The notes under the pieces are model-generated. The model did not search any database. It was not told the origin of the DNA and worked only from the letters and a program-made list of their open reading frames with translations. A stretch of 64,000 nucleotides of DNA from Cocos nucifera. Lineage: Eukaryota; Streptophyta; Magnoliopsida; Arecales; Arecaceae. Shown piece by piece: positions 10,540 through 21,293 of this stretch. How positions within the stretch are numbered: the first letter of the stretch is position 1; each line of letters starts with the position of its first letter. Both the position numbers and the translations under genes were made by a program. The DNA is taken from positions 62,001 to 126,000 of the forward strand of contig QRFJ01002306.1 in NCBI GenBank assembly GCA_006176705.1. Direction: 5' to 3'.

Positions 10540-11914
10540 TTATACCTCTCTTCTTGGTGGTTCTGACTGTGGCAGTGCCCTTGACCGATCTTCTCTTGCT
10601 TCAGGCCAGCATCTGTGGAGCATTGAGAGGGGCATAGTTATGAAACCTTCTGAAGGAAGAACTTCATCGTGCCCTTCTATCGGAGCTTCTTTGATGATGA
10701 GCTCGAGGAAGAGTTCGAGCTCGTTTGCACTTGGGGGAAGTCTATGAGCATGGCTGAACTTTATTTGGCCCTCCATCAGCTGTGGGTTTATTAGACTCGC
10801 CCGCTTGCTGCTCTCCTGCAGATTCCTCATCCTTCAACTTGAAGTCTTCTTCCGCTCAGACATATCCTTCAGCCCAAGCTAGCAAATCGGCAAAGTTCTT
10901 GGGGTACTTCTTCTCCAAAAAGAATAGCAAATCATTCTTTTGAAGGCCATCCTTGAGTGCGGTCATTGCAACAGACTGGTCTAGATTTCGGACCTCTAAT
11001 ACAGCAGCACTAAATCGAGTGACATAAGTTTGGATAGATTCTCCATCCTTCTGCTTGATATTCATTAGAGAATTCAAATCTCGGTGAGGATGTCGGTTGC
11101 TGATGAAGTAAGCTGCAAACTGATGGCTCATTTGATCAAAGAAAAAGATGGTACCTAGCTTAAGTACTAAGTACCAATTTCTTACTGCTCCTTTTAAGGT
11201 AGATGGGAAAGCTCGGCATAAGATGGTGTCTGGTGCACCATGGAGCAACATCATCATTCGAAAAGCCTCCAAGTGATCGATCGGATTAGAGGTTCCATCA
11301 TAGCTTTCAAATTCAGGGAGCTTGAAGTTCGGCAGAATGAGCTCTTGTATAATTTAGGGAGAGAAAGGAAGATTGGTGCGAACGTCGTCATGGTGAGCTA
11401 GAGCGATGTGGCTGAGTTTCTCAATAAGTCGATCCATCTTTTGTAGTTTTTGATCAAGAAAGTACTCTCGATCGTAGATCTTGGAAGACTTCTAACCATA
11501 GATGGGGAAGGTCTCTTCCGAAGAAAAATCATGATCCGAACAAGGATCCTCTACTCTCTATTTTTTCTTCCCAGGGGCGATAGGTATGCTAGCTCAAGTG
11601 CTTCTCCTTGGGACCAATTTCTAACATTCCGATGGTGGGTTTTCTGGTGGAACAATCACTAGGGGCTACTGCATTGCCTACACTATTTTGGTGAGGCCCT
11701 GAACCTACTACATCAGCAGGTTAAACTGCTTCAGATCTACCACGATCATCGATGGAGGAGGAGGTTGAAGCACCAATAATGGAGCAGGAATGGATGGATC
11801 TAGCTCAGATCTAGCGGCAGAAGTGACAGATCTCCAGATAGTTGCCTTCTTTGGAGGCATTTCTTGGGATTGAGGGAGAGGATGAAGATGAACCTTGAAG
11901 AAGAAGATCCACAA
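10540..11914 (-). pseudogene. Tat-1 gag
   Basis: Minus strand. The N-terminus near 11860 begins MPPKKATIWRSV and is followed by a Pro-rich stretch. The capsid-like gag domain is open at 11272-10856 (138 codons) with the LCRAFPSTLKGAVRNWY block, VTRFSAAVLEVRNLDQSVA, and FADLLAWAEGYV, all typical of Tat gag. The part at 10830-10540 is the spacer after it. Frames do not join: stops and shifts lie at about 11272-11700 and 10830-10856. The zinc-knuckle region is deleted. Confidence 0.88.
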
Positions 11915-11965
11915 GGTCGATTGAGCACTTTTTTAAGAATAAGGATACCTCAGGAATAGAGTGTC

Positions 11966-11980
11966 CTTCCTCTAGTGCCA
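11966..11980 (-). promoter_or_regulatory. Primer-binding-like site of Tat-1
   Basis: Four bases inside the 5' LTR the minus strand reads TGGCACTAGAGGAAG. It starts with the TGG needed to pair with a tRNA CCA end. The same sequence stands at 55121-55135 beside the Tat-2 LTR. I cannot name the tRNA from the sequence alone; it is not the initiator-Met site used by the copia elements here. Confidence 0.65.
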
Positions 11981-11984
11981 ATCC

Positions 11985-13060
11985 TGTTGGTTCAGAATTT
12001 GGTTGATGCTAGATCGAGCTAAAGTTAAGGAAGAAGAGGTCACTGTCGGTGATCTGCAAAACAAAATTTCGTCTGGAGTCGATGATGGTAGCTCTAGCAG
12101 GATCCTTAGATGATCAAGTCAGCTCTTCTGGTCAATAGAAATGGAGTGCTCGAGAAAGAATTCAGCAGCATTTTGAAAAGAAGAAGAGAGCTTAGAGAAA
12201 ATGTATCTAGAGGATCCCTTCTTATAGACGGAGCCTGGAGCAGACTAATAGATGACAGTCATAACTATCCGATCGTGGGCTGCTTGAGGTCATGTGAAAT
12301 TTATTATGGAGAGAGGTGTCGCCCGTAGCAGACTGATAATGATAGTCGTAATCGTCTGATAGTGGAGTCGCCTATAGCAGACTGATAAATGATAGTCATA
12401 ATCATCCGATAGTGGGCCGCTCGAGGCCACGTGGAGTTTGTTCTGGAGAGAGGTGTTCGTTGTCGTGATGTGCCCATTCATTGAGATTTAATAGTCAAAG
12501 TCTGGAGGAAGCAGACGTTGGTTGGTGAAGAGCTTTGACATATATCAATTCTAGAGGAGTTCGGACTCCTAAAGAAAATACGACTAGAGGAGATCATCCA
12601 GAAGGAATACTATATGAAATCTAGAAGTAATCTGCTGGAAAAATCTAGATGGAGTTTGACTAATGGAGAAGTCCAAAAAGAGTTCGGTTTCTGAAAGAAT
12701 CCGACTGAAGGAGAAGTTTAGAAGGAGTTTGGCTGTTGGAGGAATCTGACTGAAAGAGAAGTCTGAAAGGAGTTCGGCTCCTAGAGGAATTTGACTGAAG
12801 AAGAAGTCCGAAAGGAGTTCGACTGCTAGAGGAATCTGATTGAAGGAGAAGCTCGAAAGGAGTTCAACTACTGAAGAAATCCGACTATAGGAGAAGTCCG
12901 AAAAAAGTTTGGCTCCTGGAGGAGTTCGGCTGTCGAAGAAGTCTGGAAGGGATTTGGCCATTGGAGGAAGAATTTCTGATCGAAGTTCTTCCATGATTAT
13001 CAGTTACATTAGGCTATGCATCAGACTAAACTTCAATGGGAGCGGGGTTTATCCCCAACA
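11985..13060 (-). repeat. 5' LTR of Tat-1 (1076 bp)
   Basis: It shares TGTTGGTTCAGAA and ATCCCCAACA ends, the AGCAGACTGATA units and six to seven 45-bp units with 6650-8081. It is flanked on the right by ATACT, the partner of the left GTACT. Confidence 0.9.
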
Positions 13061-13650
13061 ATACTAATAGACTATGATAAAACATAAATACTATTTCTTA
13101 ATTATCCTTGCATTACTATAATACCATTCATAATGATATCACAATAATTTTCTTTTATTCACAAACAATAACCATCCTGAGCCAAAAGCCCAATAAATAT
13201 TATATTCATTATAAAAGATGGACAATAGTGACAATCACATAAAATCATAATATTATTTTTGAAAAATAGCTCAAGAGTTTTCAATGCTAGGATTGGAACT
13301 TTACTTCAATCCCCAACATTAAGGAATCTATCACCATTTTCAAACTTTCCACCAATTTGAAGTTCATGCAATGAATTGCATATATGAATTGGACTCCTAG
13401 TATCTAATACCTAGGTAGATGTATTACATACAGAAAAATTGCAAGGTGTTATCATATAATAGCCTTGATCAGCAATCACTTGTTGATTTCTCCTGTTCAG
13501 CCTATTTAGATTAAGAGGATAATTTTTCTTCGGATATGCTTGATTAGGGTCAACACTAGACTCCTTATTTTTGGGTCCTAAATGCTTGTCACTATCCAAT
13601 AGTGAATGGAGCGGACTTACACTAGCCATTCTATTTATCTAAAAGAGAAA
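13061..13650 (-). pseudogene. copia-A gag start fused to protease region
   Basis: The minus strand from ATG at 13629 gives MASVSPLHSLLDSDK, a copia gag N-terminus. After a Lys/Asn-rich stretch, the TPCNFSVCNTST end and a stop precede the remnant of the protease active-site block (VLDTRSPIHICNSLH, where LDTG would be expected). Farther left, the block before the pre-integrase domain (FIMNIIFIGLLAQDGY, KENYCDIIMNGI) is readable with two stops. Most of gag is missing, so gag and protease were joined by deletion. The gene continues at 6649 after Tat-1. Confidence 0.82.
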
Positions 13651-15716
13651 CATGAAATCTTATTAATACTTGAATTAATTAATCATAAAGACTTAGACTT
13701 TAGTCTAAAGATCCTTCCACTACTTTTAAATGAATTGATAGCCTCCACCTCCAATTCGAGGAATTATACTAACTCCTTAGTGGGTACTGAAATCTACATA
13801 GACTACAACCGGGCTTGAGGAAAGCTCAGGCTAACCCGCGTGCATCTATAGGTAGGTTCACAATCAATTATTTCTCTAAATAATTTTTAGTAATTAAGTT
13901 TTTTCCTAGAAGCTAATTTAGTAGGTTATGGCCTCTACTGAAAAGGTTTGGTTAGGTCCAACCATTAATATGATTAACTTTGGTGCATCAAACTAATGAT
14001 AACCAGATCCGAGGAAATCTCTGGCTAACCTGATCACCATTAAGAGAGTATGACCTAATCATCATATGATGGATAATAATTCTAATATCCAGATGAACAT
14101 CAAGTGCAAGGCACCTCCAACATCTAACTAGAAAATTAGACTCATTACTATTCACCTTAATGGAAGGCTTTGACTCAGTTATCCCTATAACCTTGTAATT
14201 TTAAGAATCTAATAATTTAAAAAATTTAATTTACTTGTGATTTGAGATAGAAAGGACATGGACCATATTTCTCCTACTGACTTCACCAAGTCAACAAGTT
14301 AAGACTAGAATCAATTTAGGTCCATAGGAACCTAATTTAGTCTTACTAAATTGAAATCAATCAAATTGATTCCTAATGACATGGATCAGCTCGAATCACT
14401 AAGTGATCTAATCAAGTCTTAATCGACTATGTCGATCAGGTAAGTGAGATTAGTGGAAGGGATATGCCATTAACTTATCAAGATCGAATCAATGCGAGTA
14501 GCTCCCAATTAAAAATCACTTGTCTAAACTACTAGACTTACCTTAGACACCAATCGATTAATTAGGTTTAATCAAATCAACCAAGTAATTATGGACTAGA
14601 CCGCTTATCCATGAATTAGGTCCATCTTGGTCTCATTACAAACATGAACTTATTCAACTACAACTATTGAAGTTGAGTCTAGAGTGTCCTTGACCTAATC
14701 TAAGATAATATTTAGTTAGATTTGATCAACTACTCTAGATTAATCCATTCTTTAACTAACCTTAGGTCTAACCCAATTAATGGAATTAGTTCATCTAATC
14801 CTTTGACCCACAGAATTATGAATTTGTCTTAGGATCTTTAATTCATAATTCTAGATCCTACTAGATAACACTTGATTCTTTTAATTAAGTTTTGGACTGA
14901 TGGATTGGGGTTCAGCATTTTAAAAATAATTTTTAATTTTTAAAGCTTCTTTATAATCTAGCACTATTGCACTAAATAGGTCGACTCATTTCAAAAATGG
15001 GTCGGCTTATTTCATAAACAAGCACTAGTTATAAGTTTGTTCAATCAAAAATAGCCATAAATAGCTTCAACTAACTTCTTGGTCGAGCTGGTTTAGATCC
15101 CATCCGAGCTGGCCTGAGTAGAAATTGAGTTTAACTCGATCATTAAGACAGCCAACTCGAGCAGAAAAAATTAGAAACCCAACATTTCGTCGAGCTAGCT
15201 CAGATCCCATTCGAGCCAATTCGAACAAATATCCAAAAGTCAAATAATCAATTGAGCTAGCTCGAATCCCATCCAAGCCAGTCCGAACAAAAGCCAACCT
15301 AGTCTAGTTCCTGACCAGGTTGGCTGGAGCAAAAGGTTTGAGAGGCTATATTAGGCTGGCATGCTGGTCGAGCTGGCTCGATTCCTGAGACAGCCAGCTC
15401 GACCAACGAATAGAACCTTCACAAGACCTATTCAGGTTTAATCTAAACCTATGTACATTACAAAAAAATTATGAAATATTTAGATCTAATCTAAACACTA
15501 ATTCATGATAAAATAAAGAGTAAAACCAATTCAAAATAAATCATAAAAAATTATTAGATCATATCTAAAATTTTTATGATCAATGTTATAGATCGCAATG
15601 TATCAGGACAACCTCTCTACTGTAAGGGATAAATCTTATAGCAGGATAGCCTACAGTCTGCACGATCATTGTATTATACATTAAATCTTTTCAATTTATA
15701 TAAAAACATGTCGAGC
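13651..15716 (-). other. copia-A untranslated leader
   Basis: About 2 kb between PBS and gag with no long frame. It aligns in reverse with the copia-1 leader (29600-30430), for example around TGGTGTCTAAGGTAAGT (14536-14552 here, 29792-29808 there), TTTTTAATTGG and GAGTTAATGGCATAT. The long conserved leader is a feature of BARE-type elements. The segment 15060-15420 holds repeated CGAGCTGGCTCG-like words specific to this copy. Confidence 0.7.
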
Positions 15717-15734
15717 AACCTGGCTCTAACATCA
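15717..15734 (-). promoter_or_regulatory. Primer-binding site of copia-A (initiator Met tRNA, mutated)
   Basis: The plus strand reads AACCTGGCTCTAACATCA. The plant initiator-Met tRNA 3' end is AACCTGGCTCTGATACCA, so 14 of 18 positions agree, including the block AACCTGGCTCT. It lies two bases from the LTR edge at 15737. Confidence 0.75.
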
Positions 15735-15736
15735 TC

Positions 15737-17127
15737 TGAAGGATAACCAGTAGGGTTCTGAGCATGCTTTTTGAAATTTTTTTGAAATATATAACAGCGA
15801 AAGCAAAATTAATCTACATTAATTCTACGCATGCTATGATCTAATCATAAAATTCTACTCAGAATCTTTGATATGTTAATATGCATTAAAAAAATAAAAT
15901 ATAATCGATCAGCAAATTGCATTTGCTGATCGATCTATGTTTAGAATATAGTGCCTGTACGTGGGTACATGATCACCATAATCTGGATCCACCAAAAAAT
16001 GGTTCCCATGTCGCGCTATAGTCGCACACATGTCTGACCTCTATGGTGAGTCCACACGGAGCCCCTAATCCCGATCAACCCCTTCGGAGTGCTAGCTTTT
16101 CTCCAGGGCCTTTGAGAGCCGACTTTCGTCGATCCAATCAACGAACTGCTCCTGATCTTCTGGATGCTCTAGAAATCAAAAGATGCAATGAAGGAAGACG
16201 AGATAGTGGTGAAAGCCAGTGAAGATCTGGCACTTAAACTCTTCATCCAAACCTAGAGTCCCCACTTTAGGATTCAACACACATCCTTAAGAACCTTCAC
16301 ACTTCTCCCTTTGGAAAAAACTCACACCAAGATTAGAAATCCCTATCCTTTGATTTTTGTCTCATAGAAATCCCTCACGAAACCTCTTTCTGTTCCTCAT
16401 GCATACCCCTATCAGATACTTCATGTATCACATGCATGCCCACAAAACAATCCCATTTTAAAATGGGTGACCTTAGATGGTAGGATAAGGATTGGAGGTT
16501 AGGAGGTTTCAACCAATTCACTTGAATTCCAAATTCAAGTTGACTCTTCATCCAAACCCAATGCCCCAACTAGTGTATGATGTGCAGAAGGACTCCTCTT
16601 TTGCATGCACATGCCAAAAATTAGAAAAGGTTTCATGACAAACCCAAGGAAGGCATGGGAATGGATAAGAAAAAGAGTTGAATTTGTTTCAACTTCTTAA
16701 CCGTCTAAATTGAATTCAAAATTCAACTTGCTTTGAACTAGTCCAACACATGGACCATGTCAAGGAGAGAAAAGAGAGGAGGTGTACAAACTTCTCTGGC
16801 CTAAAAATTCCCATGCACATTCTCAATGTGCGTGGAGAAGGAACAAAAGTCAAAAGGTCAATGCGCAAGGAGAAGGATATTTAAATTCAAACTTACATTG
16901 AATTGGTCCAAATTGATTTCAGCCAAATCAATTAGTCTTGACCAGGATAAACTTAATAAAATTAACCTTAACCCAACTTAGTTAAGTTCTAATCAAATTA
17001 GAAATTAATCAAGTCCAACTCCAGATCAAATCAGGGTCGAATCTCCCATATCGATTAGGTTATCTCGTAACCTAATTGGATCAAACCCAATTGAATCAAA
17101 TTCAATTAGATTTCATCCAATCCTCAA
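15737..17127 (-). repeat. copia-A 5' LTR, part next to the PBS
   Basis: It starts with TGAAGGATAACC (inverted CCTTCA end) beside the PBS. No coding sequence; AT-rich with Pro/Leu-like random frames only. At about 17127 it is interrupted by G-prime. Its outer half partly resembles 19280-20270, so the LTR is not simply split in two: either two LTR copies meet here or a duplication accompanied the insertion. Confidence 0.6.
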
Positions 17128-17396
17128 TACCTCCATAACCCATGGGCACCTCTGAAACCCAAGAGCTCATCCAACTCTTCTAAATCCAATGATTGAATCC
17201 TAGAAAATTCCATTCTAGCCTTCTCCTCTTCTGCTCTGCACCAGCCATCGCTTTAGTTGCATCCGGAGGAACTACAGCTCAAACCCTATCTTGGGATCAG
17301 ACCCACCTACCTCATCCTGAGGCTCTCGAGACTCCATGGCTCTCCTTGAGACTTGTCCTTGGTCTCCTTGAGATGCCTCCTGACACTCTCTACTAA

Positions 17397-18130
17397 GATA
17401 CCTCCCTTGGCTACTACACCACCAAGCCTCTCTCAGCCCCATGTCTTTAGGAATGTACTACTGCAGCACTCCTCGCTCTCTAACTCATCTCGACACTACC
17501 TCCTCATAGGTATCCGGATCCTCTCTTGCTGTACACAAACCATCCTCCACTAAACTGCAACTCTCCTTGGTGCTCTTACAGGAGAAACCTGATCCAGAAT
17601 ATTCCTGGCTACTTGAGACCTCCTAGCACACCTTGAGACCTTCTGGCTCTTCTTGAGACTTACTCCCAATCTCACTGAGATGCCTCTGACACTCTTTACT
17701 GAGATATCTCCCTTGGCTACTATACCACTGAGTCTCTCTCAGCCCCTATGCCTTCAGGGTAGCGCTCCTACAGTACTCTAGTGCTCCCTGACTCGTCTCT
17801 ATGCCACTCTATAGTCATCCAGCCCTAACCTACTGGACCTTCATGGATCATCCATCTCCATCATCCCCAAGGCTCCACAAATCCATGCTCTAGTCGAACC
17901 GCTGAATACATCTTCGACTACTTTCCCACCTTCCTGCAATCGAAAGACATATAGTTGCTTCTTCAGCCTTTCTTCGACCATTGTCCCTTGGAAAACCTCT
18001 CTTCAACAGTCCCATACTGTCCATCTTTTTAGAGAATCCTAATGCTCTCTGCTAAGATACCTTCCTCGACTGTTGCATTGTCGAGCCTCTCTCACTTCTG
18101 TATCTCCAGAAAAGTGCTACTGCAGCACTC
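17397..18130 (-). repeat. ~305-350-bp internal tandem repeats of the G/H family (G-prime copy)
   Basis: A block with GATACCTCCCTTGGCTACTA, then CTCTCTCAGCCCC and CTACTGCAGCACTC, recurs at 17397, 17703 and 18056. The same block recurs at 25341 and 25649 in H and at 38752, 46240 and 46608 in G. The internal part of these elements is thus largely repeats rather than genes. Confidence 0.7.
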
Positions 18131-18397
18131 CAGTGCTTTCTACCTTATCTACCGTCATATACCATGATTTTTCACCAAGATCGACTAGCAAATCATGCAC
18201 CCAAACATTTCACCTAGAGAAATTTTTTTTCGTTAATCCTCTTAGCCTCCACCTTCAACCCATTGCTTTCGGTTGGCCAAACCATAGTAATACAAAGGTA
18301 GATCAGAGACATACTGTAGAATACTCATATAGATTTCTGATTTCATCTTGTATGACTTCTCCTTTGCTTTCACGCACCATTAGGCTCTGATACTAAT

Positions 18398-19279
18398 TAT
18401 TGGTGCATCGTCTTGGCATCACCTAGTTTTGATGCCATATTGCGGAAGCCCCTAATCTTTAGCGTGGACCATAAAAGACCTTTGACATTCTCTAAGGTAG
18501 CGTATCATAGATCCATCACCTAGATCTATGCTGGGACACCTCCCTTCTTGGGCTTGAGGGAGGCACCCCCTCTCTCTAGAGCTTCTTTAGGAACCTAGGG
18601 CAACTACTCTAGAGAGAAGAGAGAAGAGAGGTTGAAGGGAGAAAAGATCTATATTGCTTGCACCTTTTTTTTAAACCCTAATACAACCTATGTATTTATA
18701 CATAGCTATTAGACCCAACCAAAAACTCTCCTGGCTAACCCAATACATGAAAGCACTCATCGAGCCCATGTACACCCATGTCTCCTATGCACTCATCCTC
18801 TAGATCTAAGCCCAATTCATACATGAGTTAGCCCCCTTAAGACCTCTCAAACCAGGCCTTAAGATCCCTAGGATAAATTGCTATCCTAGCCCCAAACAGA
18901 CCCTCATGTAGCTCAGCCTGCAAACTAAGCTGGATCAGTCTCAGCACTGAGCCGACTAACCTGAGACTGGGTTGGTTCAGTTTTAGACTAAACCAACCCA
19001 GTTAACTGAACCAACCCAGTTGCGTGCCATACTGCAATCTAGAACGCGCTCCTCTTTATTTAGCCTATCCTCTAAGACTTAGCCGACCTAGTTTCAGACT
19101 TAGCTAACTTACCTATAGAAATGATCCTTTCTACAGTCTTGATTTTTTGACTTTGGTTCCTTACTCTATCTTGAATTTCAAGTCTCCAAAGCACCAACCA
19201 AGCCTGTGGAATCTCTGGAGCCAACACCTTGGCTCCTTCCGTGACCTCCCAAGACTTGGGAGCATCATCAATCCTCACA
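18398..19279 (-). repeat. LTR of G-prime (882 bp)
   Basis: It aligns with the G LTRs at 36878-37849 and 46945-47911. The inner edge by the PBS is TATTGGTGC (TGTTGGCAC in G) and the outer edge is AATCCTCACA (AATCCTAACA in H). It contains a perfect 15-bp inverted repeat (18966-18980 with 19006-19020) and an imperfect form of the family stem-loop near 18533-18566. Confidence 0.78.
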
Positions 19280-21293
19280 AAATCCCCATGCCCTCTTCCT
19301 CTCTCTCTTAGATTTTTATCACATAAAAATACATAAAAGAATAGAAAGGAAAAACTTACAAGAAAAAACCAAGAGAAGACAATCTTCTCTTACCTTTGTC
19401 CCTTCAAGACATCAACTTTTGATATCTAGATAAAGACCTCTTCTCCAAGAAACATGGTGCCCCAAACCTCCATGCCTCCTCCTCCTTTCCTTCTGATTTT
19501 TTCATGAATTTTCTAGGATTTTTCACATCCAAAAACATCTTATAAGCGGTGCCCCAATTAGATAAGGAAGACTAGGTCAATCCTAGTCTTATATGGACTC
19601 TAGGAAGGAGTTTTAGGAGGCGTCCAACTCTTGAATGCCTCCCTCCCTATTTTCTTGGTGTGAAAACCAGGAAACCACATGAAAAACCAGAGGAAATAAG
19701 TATAGAAAAGAAAGAGAGGCATGAAGAAAAAATTCCATAAGGAAAGAAGATGTTTTGGAGAATTGGGACTCTATCAAATAGAGTCCAAGTATTAACAATT
19801 TTCTTTATTTGACCAAGTCAAATAAAATTCCAAAAACACCTAGTAGGGGGCATGGAGAAACTCTCTTAGGCATGGAAAAATATAAAAAAAATCTAGAATT
19901 AAAAATATAATGAATGTGAGATCTTTCTTAGGAAAGAGTCCTAGTATAACTAGGACTCTCTAATGTAGACTAAGTCAAACATAATTTAAGTCTTATTTAA
20001 ATTAAAATTGAGTCAACATATTTAATAGATAATTCTAATTTAATTAGATACCTAATTAAATTAGATTTAAATTTAATTTAATTTTTAATCAAATTAGAAA
20101 TTAGGTGCACTCAAGTCCTAGTCGAATAGGAATTTGTTCTTCTTTGCAATTGGCTTATTCAATAAATCAATTAGACTTAATCTAATTAAATCCAAATTAA
20201 TTTAAATTAAATCTAATTTAATTAGACTTGATCTCAATCCTATTGCTCAATCAAATTGAGTCAATTAGTAATTCAATTGCTGATCGATCCTCCTGCAATA
20301 CTTACATTAGGTCAAACATCAATCGTATTGATAGTTTGACCTTAGAATGATTCTTAATCATCAATTAATCATTCGATTAGATTATAAGCTCTAATGTGTG
20401 TAATCCTATAGGTTCAAACCTAAGTTGGTAGCAAGAAATCAATTTTTGTACCAGTCGAAGTGACCATCTAGCAATGCTTCCCAACATCTGGATAGATCGA
20501 ATATATGCAAAGCAACATTCTTAGAACCCTAGCCTATGGGCACCGTATAATTCATCCATTTGATCAATAATACTCAAGATGACTTGGAGTAGCTGTCAAC
20601 ACTTATAAAAGTCATGTCTATTATATTTTAAAATTTTGCGAATCTCATAACTCCTCACAAGGATTACCCAAGCCTAGGTTTGGCTAAATTGAAACACAAC
20701 GAGTTATTCTCTTTCTAAATTTAATTAAGAGTGGTCAATCCCATCTTGACTCACACACTGACTTCATAAGTACTTGACTATACCTAATAATCTTTTGAAC
20801 TAATATTAGAAATACAAGCAGTCTGGCACCAAAGTATAGTTAATTGCTTGTAAGTCACTATGGTGATCTCAAGTCGGAGGGACACTTATACCCATTGGAC
20901 TTAGCTTGCTACTCTTGATAGTAGAGTACTACATTGATTATGTTCAGTATAGATGTACTCCTACATCTTACCTGGATGCCATACCAGTATCTCCACACCA
21001 CTTGATTACAAGAATAACCAACGCATATGGCATATAATGACCTACACTCGATAAGCGATAGGTTATCGTCCTTGTTAATAACTTATCATTTGATCGTCAA
21101 CTATTTAAGAACCATCCAATAAATCTTTCTTTATCAATTGATTGTGGTTCTAAGAACTTCATCATAATATAGAAATTCATTTAAGAAAGATAGAACTTTT
21201 ATGATGAACTAGTCAAATAACTATTATTATTAGATAATTCATATACTAATTTCAATCATCTAGATGATTGGCTTTAGGACATATTTTCTAACA
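19280..21293 (-). repeat. copia-A LTR, outer part
   Basis: Non-coding, AT-rich. It ends at 21293 with CTAACA, so the minus strand begins TGTTAGAAAATATGTCC, a typical copia LTR start. Together with 15737-17127 it would make an unusually long LTR, and part of it (19280-20270) looks like a diverged duplicate of 16330-17127. I see no gene in it. Confidence 0.6.

Larger units (their letters stand above)
6650..13060 (-). mobile_element. Tat-1: Ty3-gypsy Tat-lineage element with most of pol deleted
   Basis: LTRs at 6650-8081 and 11985-13060 run from TGTTGGT to CCAACA on the plus strand. Flanks GTACT (6645-6649) and ATACT (13061-13065) form a 5-bp target duplication with one change. The gag on the minus strand and a PBS-like site at 11966-11980 set the direction. 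Inside, gag (11914-10540) is joined at about 10500 to the last part of integrase, so protease, RT, RNase H and most of integrase are gone. Between pol and the 3' LTR lie two tandem arrays. The element splits the copia-A gene. Confidence 0.88.
17128..19279 (-). mobile_element. G-prime: truncated non-coding LTR element
   Basis: Minus-strand element with one LTR (18398-19279), an initiator-Met PBS at 18383-18395 and internal DNA to 17128, where it is cut off without a second LTR. Internal DNA is homologous to G (38480-38860) and H (25090-25990). Right after the PBS an ATG (18380) opens a short gag-like start (MVRESKGEVIQDE) that stops after 33 codons. No pol is present, so any movement needed proteins from another element. 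Confidence 0.7.
6399..21293 (-). mobile_element. copia-A: older Ty1-copia element, nested and truncated
   Basis: Minus-strand copia reassembled from pieces: LTR sequence ending at 21293 in inverted TGTTAGAAAATATG, PBS at 15717-15734, leader 13651-15716, gag start and protease 13411-13650, protease to pre-integrase 13061-13300, then 6649-6399 after the Tat-1 insertion. The conceptual protein runs on across the Tat-1 insertion. Copia-0 cuts it inside the integrase at 6398/6399. The match to the Tat antisense region begins right after its outer end at 21294, so it lies inside Tat-2. Confidence 0.8.

Noticed and set aside
15060..15420. Dense CGAGCTGGCTCG-like words, possible satellite
   Set aside because: Spacing is irregular and total length short; better seen as part of the copia-A leader.
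17193..18390. Plus-strand frames of 66-105 codons
   Set aside because: They fall in the tandem-repeat interior of G-prime and across its PBS; not conserved in G or H.
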